A DNA stretch of 64,000 bases from Zelopaecilomyces penicillatus (Eukaryota > Ascomycota > Sordariomycetes > Hypocreales > Pseudodiploosporaceae): positions 3,298,501 to 3,362,500 of the forward strand of contig VCCP01000006.1 of the NCBI GenBank assembly GCA_005765155.1. The letters run 5' to 3'. Position 1 is the stretch's first letter, and the number at the start of each line of letters is the position of its first letter. Below the pieces are notes generated by a model that worked only from the letters and a program-made list of their open reading frames with translations, was not told the origin of the DNA and did not search any database. Of the stretch, positions 48,790-60,149 are shown piece after piece. A program made the translations under genes and the position numbers.

Positions 48790-49962
48790 CTATGCAGCGT
48801 CCTCAAACGATGATATCAGGGATGCCGCCCTCGAAACAAGTTCACCCGACTCCGGCGACATCCCTCGGTCCCCGACCTCCTGCTCGAACCTCCGCTTCCA
48901 AAACCTCCACCGGGCGGTACTAACCCCCTCCTCTCTATACCACGGCAGCTTCTTCTCCCTCAGCGACAGGTCCAGATCGGGCCCGGTATTGACATCGACC
49001 TCTCCCGTATTACGCCTCTCGTACATCCACCGTCCCGCAACGTCAATCCATACCGCCGCTACAGTCAAAAGGAGCTCTCTCATGATAGGAACCGTCGTTG
49101 TCTGATGTTGCTCACGCACGTCAATCTTGTTCTCGAGGGCATCCCGCAAGGCCCACAGTCCGTATAGAGAGAAATCAGACGTCTCGCTGGTGGTTAGGCG
49201 CGCGACAAACGCATTCACGTTTATCCAGGCATGCTGTTCGGGAAGTGTCCAACCAGCGCCGCAGCCGCAGCCATCGTTCCAAGTTTCTCGGGCGCTGGGA
49301 CCCAGCATCAGGAGTGAGCTCCAGAGAACCCCCGATGACCATATCCAATCGCCCTTGAGGGGGATGGGCATCGGTGAGGGCGGTGGGGGGTCTGGTCTAC
49401 TTTTAAGAGCCTTGACAAGATCAAGGAGCTTTTCCTGACCAGTCGTGTCTGTCCATGGGATACGTTTTGCAGCGTGTAGGATGCTGTACCAGAGTTCCCA
49501 AAGCTGCCCTTCCGTCGTAGGTAATTCTTTTGTTTCTGGACTAGGCTCCGGGAAGTCCTCCGCCGGCCCCCATATCTCCAGAGCCTTTTCGGCAGACCAA
49601 AACTGACGCTGATGTCGCGCTGTCATTTCACTTTCATAATACTGCCTCTTGTGATTCGCCGTCGTATATGCCTCATCAATAGGGTCCGCCAATTTGGCAA
49701 CTGTGGCTTCGATGCTCAACTCGCCAGCGAGATAGGCATCGACGATTGTTGTATCCCCATGGAACCAGTGGCGCACCTCGGCGATTGCGTCAATTTTGGC
49801 GGGTTCGTCGAGGGCATCATTAGCGACAATCTTTTCTACTGCCTCCATTTCGCGGGGTATTCTTTGCGCGAGGTCAGAGAAGCTGTCTACCGTAGTTTCT
49901 CCTTCGAATAGGTCGGGGGCTACTGATAATATGCCAAGCGCCTCGTCCGCGTGTTCCGACAT
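48790..49962 (-). CDS. DUF3632 family protein
   Basis: Single-exon 390-residue protein starting at the ATG at 49962. The central part matches the fungal family DUF3632: AEVRHWFHGDTTIVDAYLAGELS, then TEGQLWELWYSILHAAKRIPW, a helix with LLDLVKALKSRPDPP, and repeated Trp-rich helices (WIWSSGVLWSSLLMLGP, WINVNAFVARLT). All-helical, no signal peptide or transmembrane segment. No function is known for this family. Upstream in-frame residues lack an ATG. Confidence 0.85.
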   Translation of the reverse strand: MSEHADEALGILSVAPDLFEGETTVDSFSDLAQRIPREMEAVEKIVANDALDEPAKIDAIAEVRHWFHGDTTIVDAYLAGELSIEATVAKLADPIDEAYTTANHKRQYYESEMTARHQRQFWSAEKALEIWGPAEDFPEPSPETKELPTTEGQLWELWYSILHAAKRIPWTDTTGQEKLLDLVKALKSRPDPPPPSPMPIPLKGDWIWSSGVLWSSLLMLGPSARETWNDGCGCGAGWTLPEQHAWINVNAFVARLTTSETSDFSLYGLWALRDALENKIDVREQHQTTTVPIMRELLLTVAAVWIDVAGRWMYERRNTGEVDVNTGPDLDLSLREKKLPWYREEGVSTARWRFWKRRFEQEVGDRGMSPESGELVSRAASLISSFEDAA

Positions 49963-50872
49963 GGTGTGTAGTGAATTCAAGGAGTTTGAACATCGGTATT
50001 GCTGGAGTTGGTGATTTTAAGATGGATGTATTTTGTTTTGGCACCAAAGACAACTTGCCACAAATAAGCGGCCTGCGCCCTGTCAGATGACTCACTTGCC
50101 GTGGATCTAAGTTGGTTGTGCAGATCTCTTTTCCAGGCAGATGAGGCTGTGCCTTGTCTTGGGTTATATTGTTTGCCAAGGGATCGTATGAGCCTAATTG
50201 TGTCGCCACATGACACAAGGCTGCCTCACGTAAATTGGTGTACGTGAATTGGCCTGGACGGGTGCTGCAGCAGCAGTGGTGAGGAAGACGCAGCCGCTTG
50301 GCGAACCTCAACAGAATTTTGATGTGTCTAAAACCATGGCATGATTTACAGGAAAGAAATAGAAAATGACAATCGCTTAGTGAATATCTGAACGAATGTG
50401 CTGTTCTCCATGGGTAGTCACCATTTGCTGTTTGTCAGCACAGCTTGGCCCCTCTACCCGCCCATATCACTTACACACTCTGTATCAAATGACATAACGC
50501 ATAATAACAATCGCCGAGTCCCAGACTCTTAACGCTCCCAGCAGCCCATGTTGAACTTGAATAAAGAATATTGTAACTCAAAGTTTCCTGTCTCTTACCC
50601 TACCTATGCGTACATGAACCCTCTCGCTAGTCGGCCAATGAGTCACTACATCTCTGCTTACGCCCTCGGATATTGAGAGGCCGACCCGATGCGATTAGGC
50701 AATTGACGTATTTTCATAGACCATCTTCCAATCCTTTGCCTTGATCAACACTCGTCTGATTTGGCTTTTGTGCTTCATCATATTCATGATTCCCGAGCAA
50801 TACTTACAGGAATTGAGCACTATCCCACAGGACGAAAGACAGAGATTCACATCCTACTGACTATTCATTGAC
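49963..50872. other. Intergenic 0.9 kb, divergent promoters
   Basis: Between the DUF3632 gene (leftward) and a GNAT gene (rightward). No gene recognised. Confidence 0.6.
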
Positions 50873-51535
50873 ATGGCCTTCCAAATCCGCAAAGCCACGC
50901 TGGCTGATGTACCTGCAATGTGCGAGATCTACCTCTCCGCCTTCTCCGAGGACACTCTCAGCCTCCAAGTGTTCCCCCGGACCTCCAACTCTGGCCGATC
51001 ATTTTGGCTTGCCGCCATCGCCGAGGAGCTCCAAGACCGCCACGCCCATTTCCTCGTCACCACTGCCCCAGACGCCTCGAGCGCAGCCACAGACGCCGCT
51101 GCCGCTGCCGCCGCCGCTCCGGCTAGTACCGTCATTGCCTTTGCTAAATGGGCCGGCCCCGGCACTCCCATCTCCCCGCCTCCACCGGCTGCCGCCTTCC
51201 CTGCCGATGGGAACCCCACCCTCGCTGTCAATTTCTTCAGCGCTTTGACGGACGCTCACAACAGAATAATGGGCCACTCACCGCATTGGTATCTGGAAAT
51301 TGTCGCCGTGAGCCGGGCCTGGATGGGCAAGGGCGCCTCGAGTTCCCTCATGAGGTGGGGGGTCACCAGGGCTGATGAGGATGGTATACCGTGTTTCCTA
51401 GAGGCGTCGGAGACGGCGCTCCCGGTGTACGAGAAGTATGGATTTCGGGTGTTGAGTAACTTTGCGCTGGATACGCCGGGCGGGAGGCTTGAGGAATTTT
51501 TTATGGTCCGAGATGCACAATCATTGCTAGTCTAG
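50873..51535 (+). CDS. GNAT-family N-acetyltransferase
   Basis: Single-exon 220-residue protein. The N-terminal strand and helix (IRKATLADVPAMCEIYLSAFSED) are typical of GNATs. Motif A is WYLEIVAVSRAWMGKGASSSLMRWGV, with an R-x-x-x-G-K-G-A acetyl-CoA loop, followed by CFLEASETALPVYEKYGF. An Ala-rich insertion (about residues 68-85) and a Pro-rich loop separate the two halves. Substrate unknown. It is unrelated in sequence to the other GNAT at 38021 beyond the shared motifs. Confidence 0.88.
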   Translation: MAFQIRKATLADVPAMCEIYLSAFSEDTLSLQVFPRTSNSGRSFWLAAIAEELQDRHAHFLVTTAPDASSAATDAAAAAAAAPASTVIAFAKWAGPGTPISPPPPAAAFPADGNPTLAVNFFSALTDAHNRIMGHSPHWYLEIVAVSRAWMGKGASSSLMRWGVTRADEDGIPCFLEASETALPVYEKYGFRVLSNFALDTPGGRLEEFFMVRDAQSLLV

Positions 51536-51725
51536 GTAGTCAACAACAGATCAGGTAGGTAGGATGCGATAGCCGTGAGCAATTACTTTTTGAATCGCAT
51601 GACCAAATTGTGCATTTTTAAGCATAAATATCTCAGCTGACTTGATAGCCAGCTAAGCTACAAATATGCCACCTAAACAGACTGCCAAGTATGAGCTAGA
51701 GTAGTTGGTTTGTGATACGTTATTC

Positions 51726-52358
51726 TTAATATCCGTTGTCGATCAAATAATCCGCCAACTTTTCCACAGTTATGGCAGCATTTCCTGGCTGCTGTTTCTC
51801 ATTATAATAACCAACAATAATGGCTTGGTTTGACTGGGCAATAACAACACCGGTCGCGCCCTGCCAAGAATAAGCTTTTCTTCTATTACTCATAGCTTTG
51901 CAGAATATGATATACCTTTTTACCGTAGATGCTACGGGAATCAGCCTTGATTCCCATATACTTAGTCCCATTAACATTGATACCACTTGCAAAGGCATTC
52001 GCTGGATTCTTATATAGATTTACAAGACCCGCACCTTCTCCAGCCTAAAAGTAATCATGTTTAGTAGATTACCTATAGATACAGAGTGAGTAAATGTTAT
52101 CGTGGCAGGTTACCTTTAGCACCTGTTCCTTAGAAGTGGCCCAAGTACCTCCATCATTGGCGCCAATGATGGCGACTTTTTCTAATGAACCATCGGCAAG
52201 AAGCCTGCACGAAAAACAGGTAAGCCATGAACCTCTGCAAATCGTTTCTTCGGGTCCGTTTACTGTTCGTCAACGTAGCCTATGGAGCAATGTTAGTGAA
52301 CGAGACCTTTTGTTAGTCAGGAGACACTTCTAGTTGACGACATACCCTGCCAACTCAT
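51726..52358 (-). CDS. PFY1: Profilin
   Basis: Predicted 127-residue profilin, the actin-monomer-binding protein that feeds polymerisation and binds poly-proline and phosphoinositides. Five exons: 52346-52358 (13 nt), 52264-52279 (16 nt), 52114-52204, 51916-52044 and 51726-51860. Tiny first exons are usual for profilin genes. The hallmark N-terminus MSWQGYVDEQLL (poly-proline-binding Trp) and the C-terminus LADYLIDNGY are present, as are GIKADSRSIYGKK and the actin-contact strand ATGVVIAQSNQAIIVGYY. The region between residues 30 and 60 is unlike textbook profilins, so it may itself be a diverged paralogue of a canonical copy elsewhere. A second profilin-like gene lies immediately upstream on the same strand. 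Confidence 0.9.
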
Positions 52359-53222
52359 GATGACTGTAAGTCGGATTGAATATTGGGTGGAAGAGTCTGG
52401 AGTAGAGTATCAACACAATCGTTGTGGTGTAGTAGTGAGAAAGTGTGGGAGCTGGAAAGATAACCTCGAGAGTTGGGTGGCGCTGGCTTGACTTTTTACT
52501 CTGAAAAATATTAGCAGGTGGGCGAAAGAGGGGAAAAGAAAAGATTTTCATTCATTCATTTGCTTTTTCTTCTGCCCCTACAATCCTACAACGCATGTGT
52601 GTTTGTTTGGTGGTATGCATGTATGTAGATGGCGAAGTGAGACACCACCTGCAACAGAGCATAGTAGATTGTATTGGTTAGACGTGCTAATAACGGGTCT
52701 GCAAGTACGACGTGGCCATCTTTTTACACGCCGCTCTCTGGCTGTCCATCTCCATCATTGCGGCACTCGGTCTTTGCGATTGGTGCCCGCGCGGCACAGC
52801 TCGGATGCTGCGTAGGTGGCGTGCTGCAAGGGGACGAGAATGGAATGGAATTGCAGACCTGCATATCACTGTTCGACGGGGCGCAATGCTGAGCCGATTT
52901 GCGTTCATCACCTATCGATGCTTAGGGGACGCCATGTGTAACTCTTGCATGTCGGGTCCGAGCTGACCAACCTTGTGTGAAACTATGACCTGTGCCTACT
53001 TGATCATCAATGAAATGGCCATACAGTTTGTTATGATGTGTTTCTACTCGTGTTGTGTCTATTTTCAGTCGTCGAAAATGACGATATGCATCCTCAACGA
53101 CCTCATAGCCAGCCAGCCCAAGTTGACATCAAATCTTCGACTACGAGATTGTATCCTCAGAAAGTGTGCACGGTCAGGCATAAACATCTTTAGCAACCAG
53201 TTAAGCTATAATAATGCCCACT
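52359..53222. other. Spacer between tandem profilin genes
   Basis: Contains the promoter of profilin 1 and the 3' flank of the second copy. A segment at about 53177-53218 resembles the 3' flank of the first copy at 51621-51670 (shared words GCATAAA-ATCT, TAGC, TAAGCTA and ATGCC in the same order). Confidence 0.6.
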
Positions 53223-53879
53223 TCAATAGCCATTCTCAATCAAATACTCCGCAACCTTTGACGTAGTCCTGGCAGCGTCCGTTACATTCTGGTTGTTTTT
53301 CTCATTAAATTCAGCGACTATAACATTCTGCTCTGTCTTGAAAAGCACGACACCGCTTTCGTCCTACCAAATTTAAGCATTTCCCCAGCACCAGTATCTA
53401 GGTCTCATTGCATAGAACATGTGACATACCTGTTGACCTTCGATATAAGTATCCTCAGCCTTTATACCCTTATAATTGAAACCATTCACAGTGATTCCAT
53501 TTTCAAAGACATCGTATGGGTTGCCGAATAGACCCCAGATAGTCTTACCCTCGCCAGACTAAGGTATTGTGGTTAGCTGGGCTGCGATGAAAAAGCGATG
53601 CAGTAAGTGGAGAGTTGCTCTGGCAGACTTACCTTGAGGGCCGTAGTTATAGAGTGAGCCATTATTACTCCGTCATTGCCGATTATCATAGCTTTTTCAA
53701 TGTGACCAGTGGCAACAAGCCTGTAGCAAGCATAAGTACAGCTGAATGAATGACTCCAATTTTGTTGCCAAGGCAAGCTTACTCGTCATCGACATAGCCT
53801 ATATGGTATTGGACAATATTAGCCATGGAATGCTGGCTACTGGGAGGCACTTTCTCATTGACATACACTGCCAACTCAT
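53223..53879 (-). CDS. Diverged profilin paralogue
   Basis: Predicted 128-residue profilin-like protein with the same five-exon plan as the neighbouring profilin: 53867-53879 (13 nt), 53783-53798 (16 nt), 53633-53720, 53430-53558 and 53223-53363. Exons 1, 2 and 4 have identical lengths and all introns are in the same phase. It keeps MSWQCYVDDEL and the end VAEYLIENGY. The middle is replaced almost throughout: SGEGKTIWGLFGNP and GIKAEDTYIEGQQ replace the standard RSIYGKK segment, and LFKTEQNVIVAEFNEKNNQ replaces the actin-binding strand. Frame and splice sites are intact, so it is probably expressed. Whether it still binds actin is an open question. Confidence 0.82.
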
Positions 53880-54121
53880 GGTTCGATGATTCAGGGGTAT
53901 GCTTGCCAAACACTCTTCCCCGTTCGGCTACTGCCGGTAGGGCTGTCCGTTTTGCATGTTATGGAATATGATCTACATGCACTAGGTAGGTACACTAGGT
54001 AGTAGCCCTATACACTGTTGACACACATCTCTACCCAATAAATCCGAGTTACTATTCTCCTCCATACCAAATGTAGCAATCTGCACATGCTCAATGGATT
54101 AACATGGACTATTTCAGTCCA

Positions 54122-55649
54122 TCAGGAAGCAAGAGATTTGGCAAAGGGACACGCATGCGCAGTTACCTTTGCACGAGCAATCTCAGCAAACTGATTCGTT
54201 TCATGCACCCCCTTTCCGAGCTTTCTCATGGGGCCCAAATCTTCAAAACGAAACCCTTCCGGCATCACCTCAGCTCCACCATCACCAGGATTCTGAAGGC
54301 CAAAAACCCGTCGTATCATTGCTTGTGGACCCCATCGTGACCAGAAGGTGGCCCGAACGTACCACGGTTCTCTTAGGAAGCCAAACTGGTTGATCCGACC
54401 AGAAATAGGGTCGATGTCTGAAATGTCCTTCCACTGGGAGAAGCGAGGCAAGGCAAAATAGCGCAAGAAAATCTTGCGTATCATAAGAGCACTGTATGTC
54501 AAAGTAACCATTGCTAGGCTGGGATCAGGAAGTCTGTATGAGCTGTTAGCCAAAGATTCTCAAAAGGCTATCTATCCATTGCGTCCTACCCAAAAGCATG
54601 TCGAAGTCTCTCACCAAGGAGGACTAGGACGACCTTGTGCACAAACGGTTGCATGAAGCTCGGGTAGGCAGACAGTAAAAGGTCTATCAGTATCTTGCCG
54701 AGTCTTTTCACTTCTGGTGCAGGGCGCATATGGTGGATTTCGTATTCAGCAGCCCAGGCAGCGAGATCCTCAACAAACTCAACACCGTCTGTCCACTCAT
54801 CCTTTCCGATTTCCGCTTTGAAGTCGATGTTCATCATCTCACCGATGTACTTCCAAAAGGTACCAAGTGCTGCAACTTCCATGTCATCCAATGCTCTCCA
54901 CTCCCAAAGGCCAATGAACCGGATAGGTTCAGCCAAGGATCCGCAAAGAACGTATAGGAGATCCTGATTCAGAATTTTGCCGGATTTGATATATGGGGAA
55001 TGCAGAAAGTTGATACGCCCAACAGCTTGAGACAAGGCATGAGAATCGACCGAGAATTTCGAGATGCTAGAGATCGTTAGCATGCTGTCGGCTCGCCAAG
55101 TAGATAATTCAACCATCCAACATACCAGCTATAAAATAGTTGACTGTCTTCATATCTAATGGAGATGACATGTTAATTTATTTGCGGTGCCTTCCTAATT
55201 CGGCTGCCTTTGTTACACTACCTTTTGGATGCTTGGCCGCTCTTTCCAAGGTCGCTGTAGTTGTATAGAACACCAGCGATATTATCGATGCAATATGTCT
55301 ACCATAAGAAGAGCCAATTAGAATATTGTATAACAACAGGACAGAAGTTGATTAGGAAGGTTGGACTTACTCTCAGCGCACCCAATTTCAACGACAAGGC
55401 ATACATGGAAGGGAACTCTGAATATGCCATGTGTCGTGAAATCTTTTGTGCTTCTTCGTTGGTCATTTTGCGAAGTGAGCTGCGGTCGGTAAATCCATAG
55501 CGGGCACGTAGGTTATTAATTCGACGGAACCGAAGAGTCGAGCACAGGATGGCGTAACATGAAAGAACAATAAAAATGTTGGCAGTCCAAGACGTAAAGG
55601 CAAGCAACTTCACGAGGTGAACTTGTTCAAGCTGATCTTCAAACCACAT
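54122..55649 (-). CDS. MpaB/MpaB'-type ER-bound oxygenase (rubber-oxygenase fold)
   Basis: Predicted 424-residue membrane-anchored oxygenase. Five exons: 55371-55649, 55222-55298, 55126-55155 (30 nt), 54590-55066 and 54122-54533; phases close. An N-terminal membrane segment (about residues 12-35, LVKLLAFTSWTANIFIVLSCYAIL) precedes blocks shared with the MpaB family: KMTNEEAQKISRHMAYSEFP, LRTYCIDNIAG, ASKRYEDSQLFY, and VGRINFLHSPYIKSGKILNQD with EPIRF. In mycophenolate biosynthesis MpaB' cleaves a farnesyl side-chain double bond using a haem-like centre. A terpene synthase and a P450 lie 2.3 kb and 4.5 kb downstream on the other strand, so a role in tailoring a terpenoid is a reasonable but unproven inference. 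Confidence 0.86.
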
Positions 55650-57914
55650 CCTGGGCTATATGGAAAATTCGTGTGGAGGCCTGGGTTGGATAGGAACACA
55701 TGTGGGAGGAATGGTTTTGCAAAGTACAGGGACATTATATAGAGTATTTGGGGATCAAAACAAAGACCACCAGGATGGAAATAAATCGTATGGGGTGCGA
55801 CGGTTTATCCTATCACATACCATATTCGGCACTAGATACCGAGAACATCGCTCTAGCGATTAAGTCAATTATTCCTTTCAACCAAGGAGTGGGGACGGAG
55901 TGCGGGCTGATTTCAGCTCCCAACGCTCCTGGACGTCATTTGCTGGCCTCTAGGCTGCCTTATTGTCAAGTCCTAGAACAAATAGGGACAATCCGCCCCC
56001 GCCCCCTCAAAGGAAAAAAAAAGAAAATGAAGAAACAACGTCACGGAGACTTTCCGAGACCTTTGTAAGAATAACAGAATTGATCAATCTATTAGCTTGT
56101 GGCATGTTTTGCTTCGGTACTTGACAAGTTTAAACTTTGTAACCGGGCGGAGAGTCGTCGAATTGATTTGGACACTCCGCGAGGGCTTGTGCGACAAAAT
56201 TGCTCTCCATGCTCTCCACTTCGTAACTGCCGAACATTTACTTGACCATGCAAGCCAGTCCTCCCACTTGGAATCCGAAATAGGAGCCACGGGTGAGAAC
56301 TAGTTGGAGATGTTGATGAGGCTTTCGGACCCAAGGTGGCAATACGAGGTCTCTTTGCCTCCCGACATTGCCATGATTTGCCGACTTTGGCCGAGTGGCC
56401 TGTGAGTTTGTACTAGTGAAATGGTATGTATTAGTGGCTTTGAACTGGTATTGCACGATCTTGATTTTCCACATAACAGTTAGTACACAGTGTATAGTGT
56501 ACATGGTATGGCGCCGGAAAATGTCATTCAACCACCCCAAAGAATTGCAACTATGGTGATATCGTAACCTTCTTGGCATGGAAACATTCACCTAGACTCC
56601 TTCAAATTCCGGCAAGGAGTGATGAAATAGCTAACTTTGATCATGTCCATCATCGTTGGAAAAAGGACCACGTAAGATCACCTCATTGGGTCAGTTCATT
56701 TTTTAGACAAGGCCTGACAACTGAAAAGACAGTTGGCTAACGAAATTTTCAAGTCCAACCACCCTATTGTTGTTCAGTGGCATCTACAGTCTCGTGCGTT
56801 ATTCATGGTTCTCAAGGAACGTACCCTCGATGAGGTGAGGGACGAATTTCGGCAATATTTGCGAGACTACCACATGGAAAGATTATTCTTCGCACTGTCT
56901 TTCTTAACTTGCTGATAAACGCCATCAAAAAGAAAAAGGAAAAGAATGGTCGGTCTTCCTTTTCACAACTAGTGATTTCTCAGGCGTTATAGCTATACAC
57001 CTATATATCTCAGCACTACTTTAGTTTCTGGCGCCCCGTTTTTTTCGATGCTGCTGTTTTAGGCTAACAAACGAACAGATACATGTACCAACACCAGTAC
57101 AATGTACGGTAGTTACGGACCTGTTAAGCTACGATGGTTGTCCCATTGCCAGAGAATTCCTTTTGGCAGTGACTAGGGGATATAGAGACTGGGGACTGAG
57201 ATTGAAAATCACAAGCATCCCTGAGAACGAAACTTGTGTTTGGTGCGACAACGGACCATAGTGTGAAAACATGGCTGAGACTGAGACAAGGAAGAAGTTG
57301 GCAACGAAATCTATATTATGGCCCAGGTTTATGGAGTCGAGGCTACTGGATTGGCCGTTCCTGGGTGCGTCGATCTGCCTGGCGGCTTACGGCTTCATTT
57401 CTCAGAGGTGCATGTGGGATACCGCATTAGGTCAACAACGCTAGGCGCCATGACATATTTGATCTTTTTCGATGTGTTTATGGCTGTCCATGAACCCCTC
57501 TTCACGCCTAGTGATATTCGGGTTTCCCTTTTTTAGCTACTCCGGCTAGTAATCTTATTATAAGTGGCTCACTTTGTGTCACACGCGTCAGCAGATGGCT
57601 TGAGAACCCCAAGGGCAACAAACTTGTGAATGACTGTGACTAGGTATCTAGGTCTCAGCATGAGATAGTTAACTCAATAGACTATAGCCCATCTACCTGC
57701 CTAGGTAAACGCTAAGTAGCATATTTGGTATAAAATGTGAACAAGGATACAATGACACTGTCGTTCCAGTCATGTATGGGTATGATGCATATATACATGA
57801 CTTGCCAGAGTTGAAACAGTTGACGGCATTCCCATATTTTCTTTCGCTTTATGATTTACATCAATTTTGTCCTTTCTTGATCCACACAGTTCTTCAGACT
57901 CTTTACCCAGGACC
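55650..57914. other. Intergenic 2.3 kb with unassigned frames
   Basis: Between the MpaB-type oxygenase and the terpene synthase. Open frames at 56733-56915 and 57318-57536 (plus strand) read like ordinary protein sequence but match no family I know and lack a convincing full model. They could be exons of a decayed or unrecognised gene. Confidence 0.45.
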
Positions 57915-59531
57915 ATGCCTCATCCGACGGTGTCTTCAGAAATCGAAACCTTGCTTGGAAAATGCATTGGACAAAGAGTCAAAATTCCATACTTGTTCAA
58001 TCTTTGTCCCACATGGTTCCCAAATCTCAACAAGCATGATGAGCAAGTCCGTAATGAAGCACGGAATTGGAGAAACCAGTCTGTCATTTCTTTCTTTCGT
58101 TTTTCTTCACCTCCCTTTAGTAAAAGAAAAACACGACTAATTAGACCTAAAAAGATGGATCAAGTCTGACACAAACAGACAAAGAAACGAAAAGGTTGAC
58201 GTAACTCTTTTTGTTCGAGGCATTACCCCAGATGCCGACTTGGCTGAATTACAGGTATTTGCTAATTGGGGATCATGGGTAAGTTGAGTTACCAACAAAC
58301 ACAAACTAAAGCCTACTGGACATTCATGAATTGACAACTCCCTTGGGTCACAGGTCTATTTTTGGGATGACAGTAAGATGAACGGGAACCGCAAGTAAAT
58401 GTGTTACTCCATACTTACGTTGTGTGCTAGCTCTTGACTTTGGCGATTTCAATCAACGACCGGAAGAGTTGGAAACATTTCGAGTTCAGACAATTGATTG
58501 CATTTACAGGAGCCTCATGGGACCATCAAATGAGTCTCCTGATCTGGAAGCTCTGGCCCCCTCTAACCTTCCAGCGCAATCTCTCGTTGATATCGGCATT
58601 GCACTCCGGATGGGAAGCGCATCAAGTAAGTAGTACAGTTCATGAGCAACACGAGCATCATCACGCAAGTGACAAAAAGGTGGGTGATAGAAGCGGCTAA
58701 CAAAACTCTCAGTTCCAACAAGAGATTTCATCATCGAGACCTGGGTTAGCTATGTGAATGCTGCCGTCAGACTCCAAAAGGCCTTTGATGAGCAACGTAT
58801 CCTTACCATAGAGTTGTACTACGCCGATCGAATGGACTCCTCTGCAGTATACATCACATTGGCTATTGCACTGTCCGTTGCCAGTACTTGCGTGTCTTTA
58901 TATAAGTAGAGCTAACAGCTATCAGCTTCACAACAAAGATTGCTTGGCCAGAGTGGTTTTTCTCCAGTGAACTTATGCGAGAGGCTTGTCGTCTTGTTAA
59001 TGTTATTATATCCATGTGAGTGGCTCCTTGGGTTGTTTCATAACTAACTATTGCTAACTTGGTGACAAAGCTCCAACGACATTGTTTCAGCGCGACATGA
59101 AGTAGTATGTAGCCGCGGATCCTGACCCAATGAATATTCTTTTATGCAGTCTTAACATTAATAGCAAAACAAACATATCGACAACCTCATTCCGCTGCTC
59201 GTCTATCATAAGTCGATATCTGTTCAGAAGGCAGTTGAAGAGGCTGCTGGTGTTATTTTCCAGTCCTATCTAGACTTTGAGCAGCTCGAACCTCAGCTTA
59301 TTCGACTTGGCCGCGAGCACGATTTTGAAGCTGAGATGCGAGTTTTCATCACCTGCTGCCGAGATAGCTGCGTCGGAATCTTTCAATGGGTGCAAGTATA
59401 AGCACGACTCTGGTTGTGGAATAAGGGCTAACTTTGACAATTTGAACAGCTATGGTATAAAACGTTTCATTGACTTTAAGCCCAAGGGCAAGGATATGGA
59501 TGTGTACACGGTTCTTGGCTGTGAGCATTGA
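57915..59531 (+). CDS. Class I terpene synthase (sesquiterpene-cyclase type)
   Basis: Predicted 358-residue terpene cyclase in nine exons: 57915-58050, 58145-58278, 58354-58372, 58431-58625, 58713-58872, 58926-59015, 59071-59104, 59165-59391, 59450-59531; the lengths sum to 359 codons. Splicing the 19-nt third exon to the fourth creates the aspartate-rich motif DDTLD (residues 95-99). The NSE motif is NDIVSARHE (247-255). Helix segments around them (FANWGSWVYFW, DNLIPLLVYHKSISVQKAVEEA, FITCCRDSCVGIFQW) follow the bacterial/fungal class I pattern (pentalenene/aristolochene group). The last intron appears to be GC-AG, and intron 1 has a GTAATG donor. Product, and whether the substrate is farnesyl diphosphate, cannot be fixed. 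The enzyme is cytosolic. Confidence 0.88.
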
Positions 59532-60149
59532 GATGAGAGCAGGTGAAAGAAATGGGTTATTGTTGCTGGTTGTTGTTGTTCTTATAATTGCTGTTCTTAT
59601 CTGGTGATGTTAGATGTGGAGAATTAGTTAGAGGGGAAAATTACAGGCAAGTTCATCAATCAGTAATGGCGCAATAGAGTTTCCATAGTCAGCCCTAGCA
59701 AGGTGGCGATTACCCTAGCGGGGTCACTAGAAAGACCTTACACAGGGCCAGAACCAAGTAGTAAAGAAGATACCATACATGTGAGCTGATGTGACTTAAA
59801 CTATTGTCGGGGTTGTAGCAAAGACACTACCGATTTAGGTCCTGTTTTTTCTGCCGATCTCACCTCCAACAAAAGCCACATGCAGCCTCATGTCTTGTTG
59901 GGTCCCTATCGTTCCGCATATCCACTCGATTCGCCGAGTGGGCGAGAACGCCTCGGTTCCTCATCCACTAATTACGCCAAAGCCATCCAGGTAGCAGAAG
60001 TGGGTTTAGGCTTAGCTTCCCCCCCTTCCTCCCAAGTCATCATATATGTATTTGCCACTCTGGACCCCCCTTACCCGTTGCGATGCCGTCTCCAGCATCA
60101 CAGCCTCTAGCCAACCCATCGAGAGCAAAAAAACCAACCATCCCCAGCA
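59532..60149. other. Spacer between terpene synthase and P450
   Basis: 0.6 kb; contains the P450 promoter. No gene recognised. Confidence 0.6.

Noticed and set aside
58160..58172. Stop codon (TGA) interrupting the terpene synthase N-terminal frame
   Set aside because: It lies in a different frame of exon 2 after splicing 58050 to 58145; the spliced frame is open through the whole gene.
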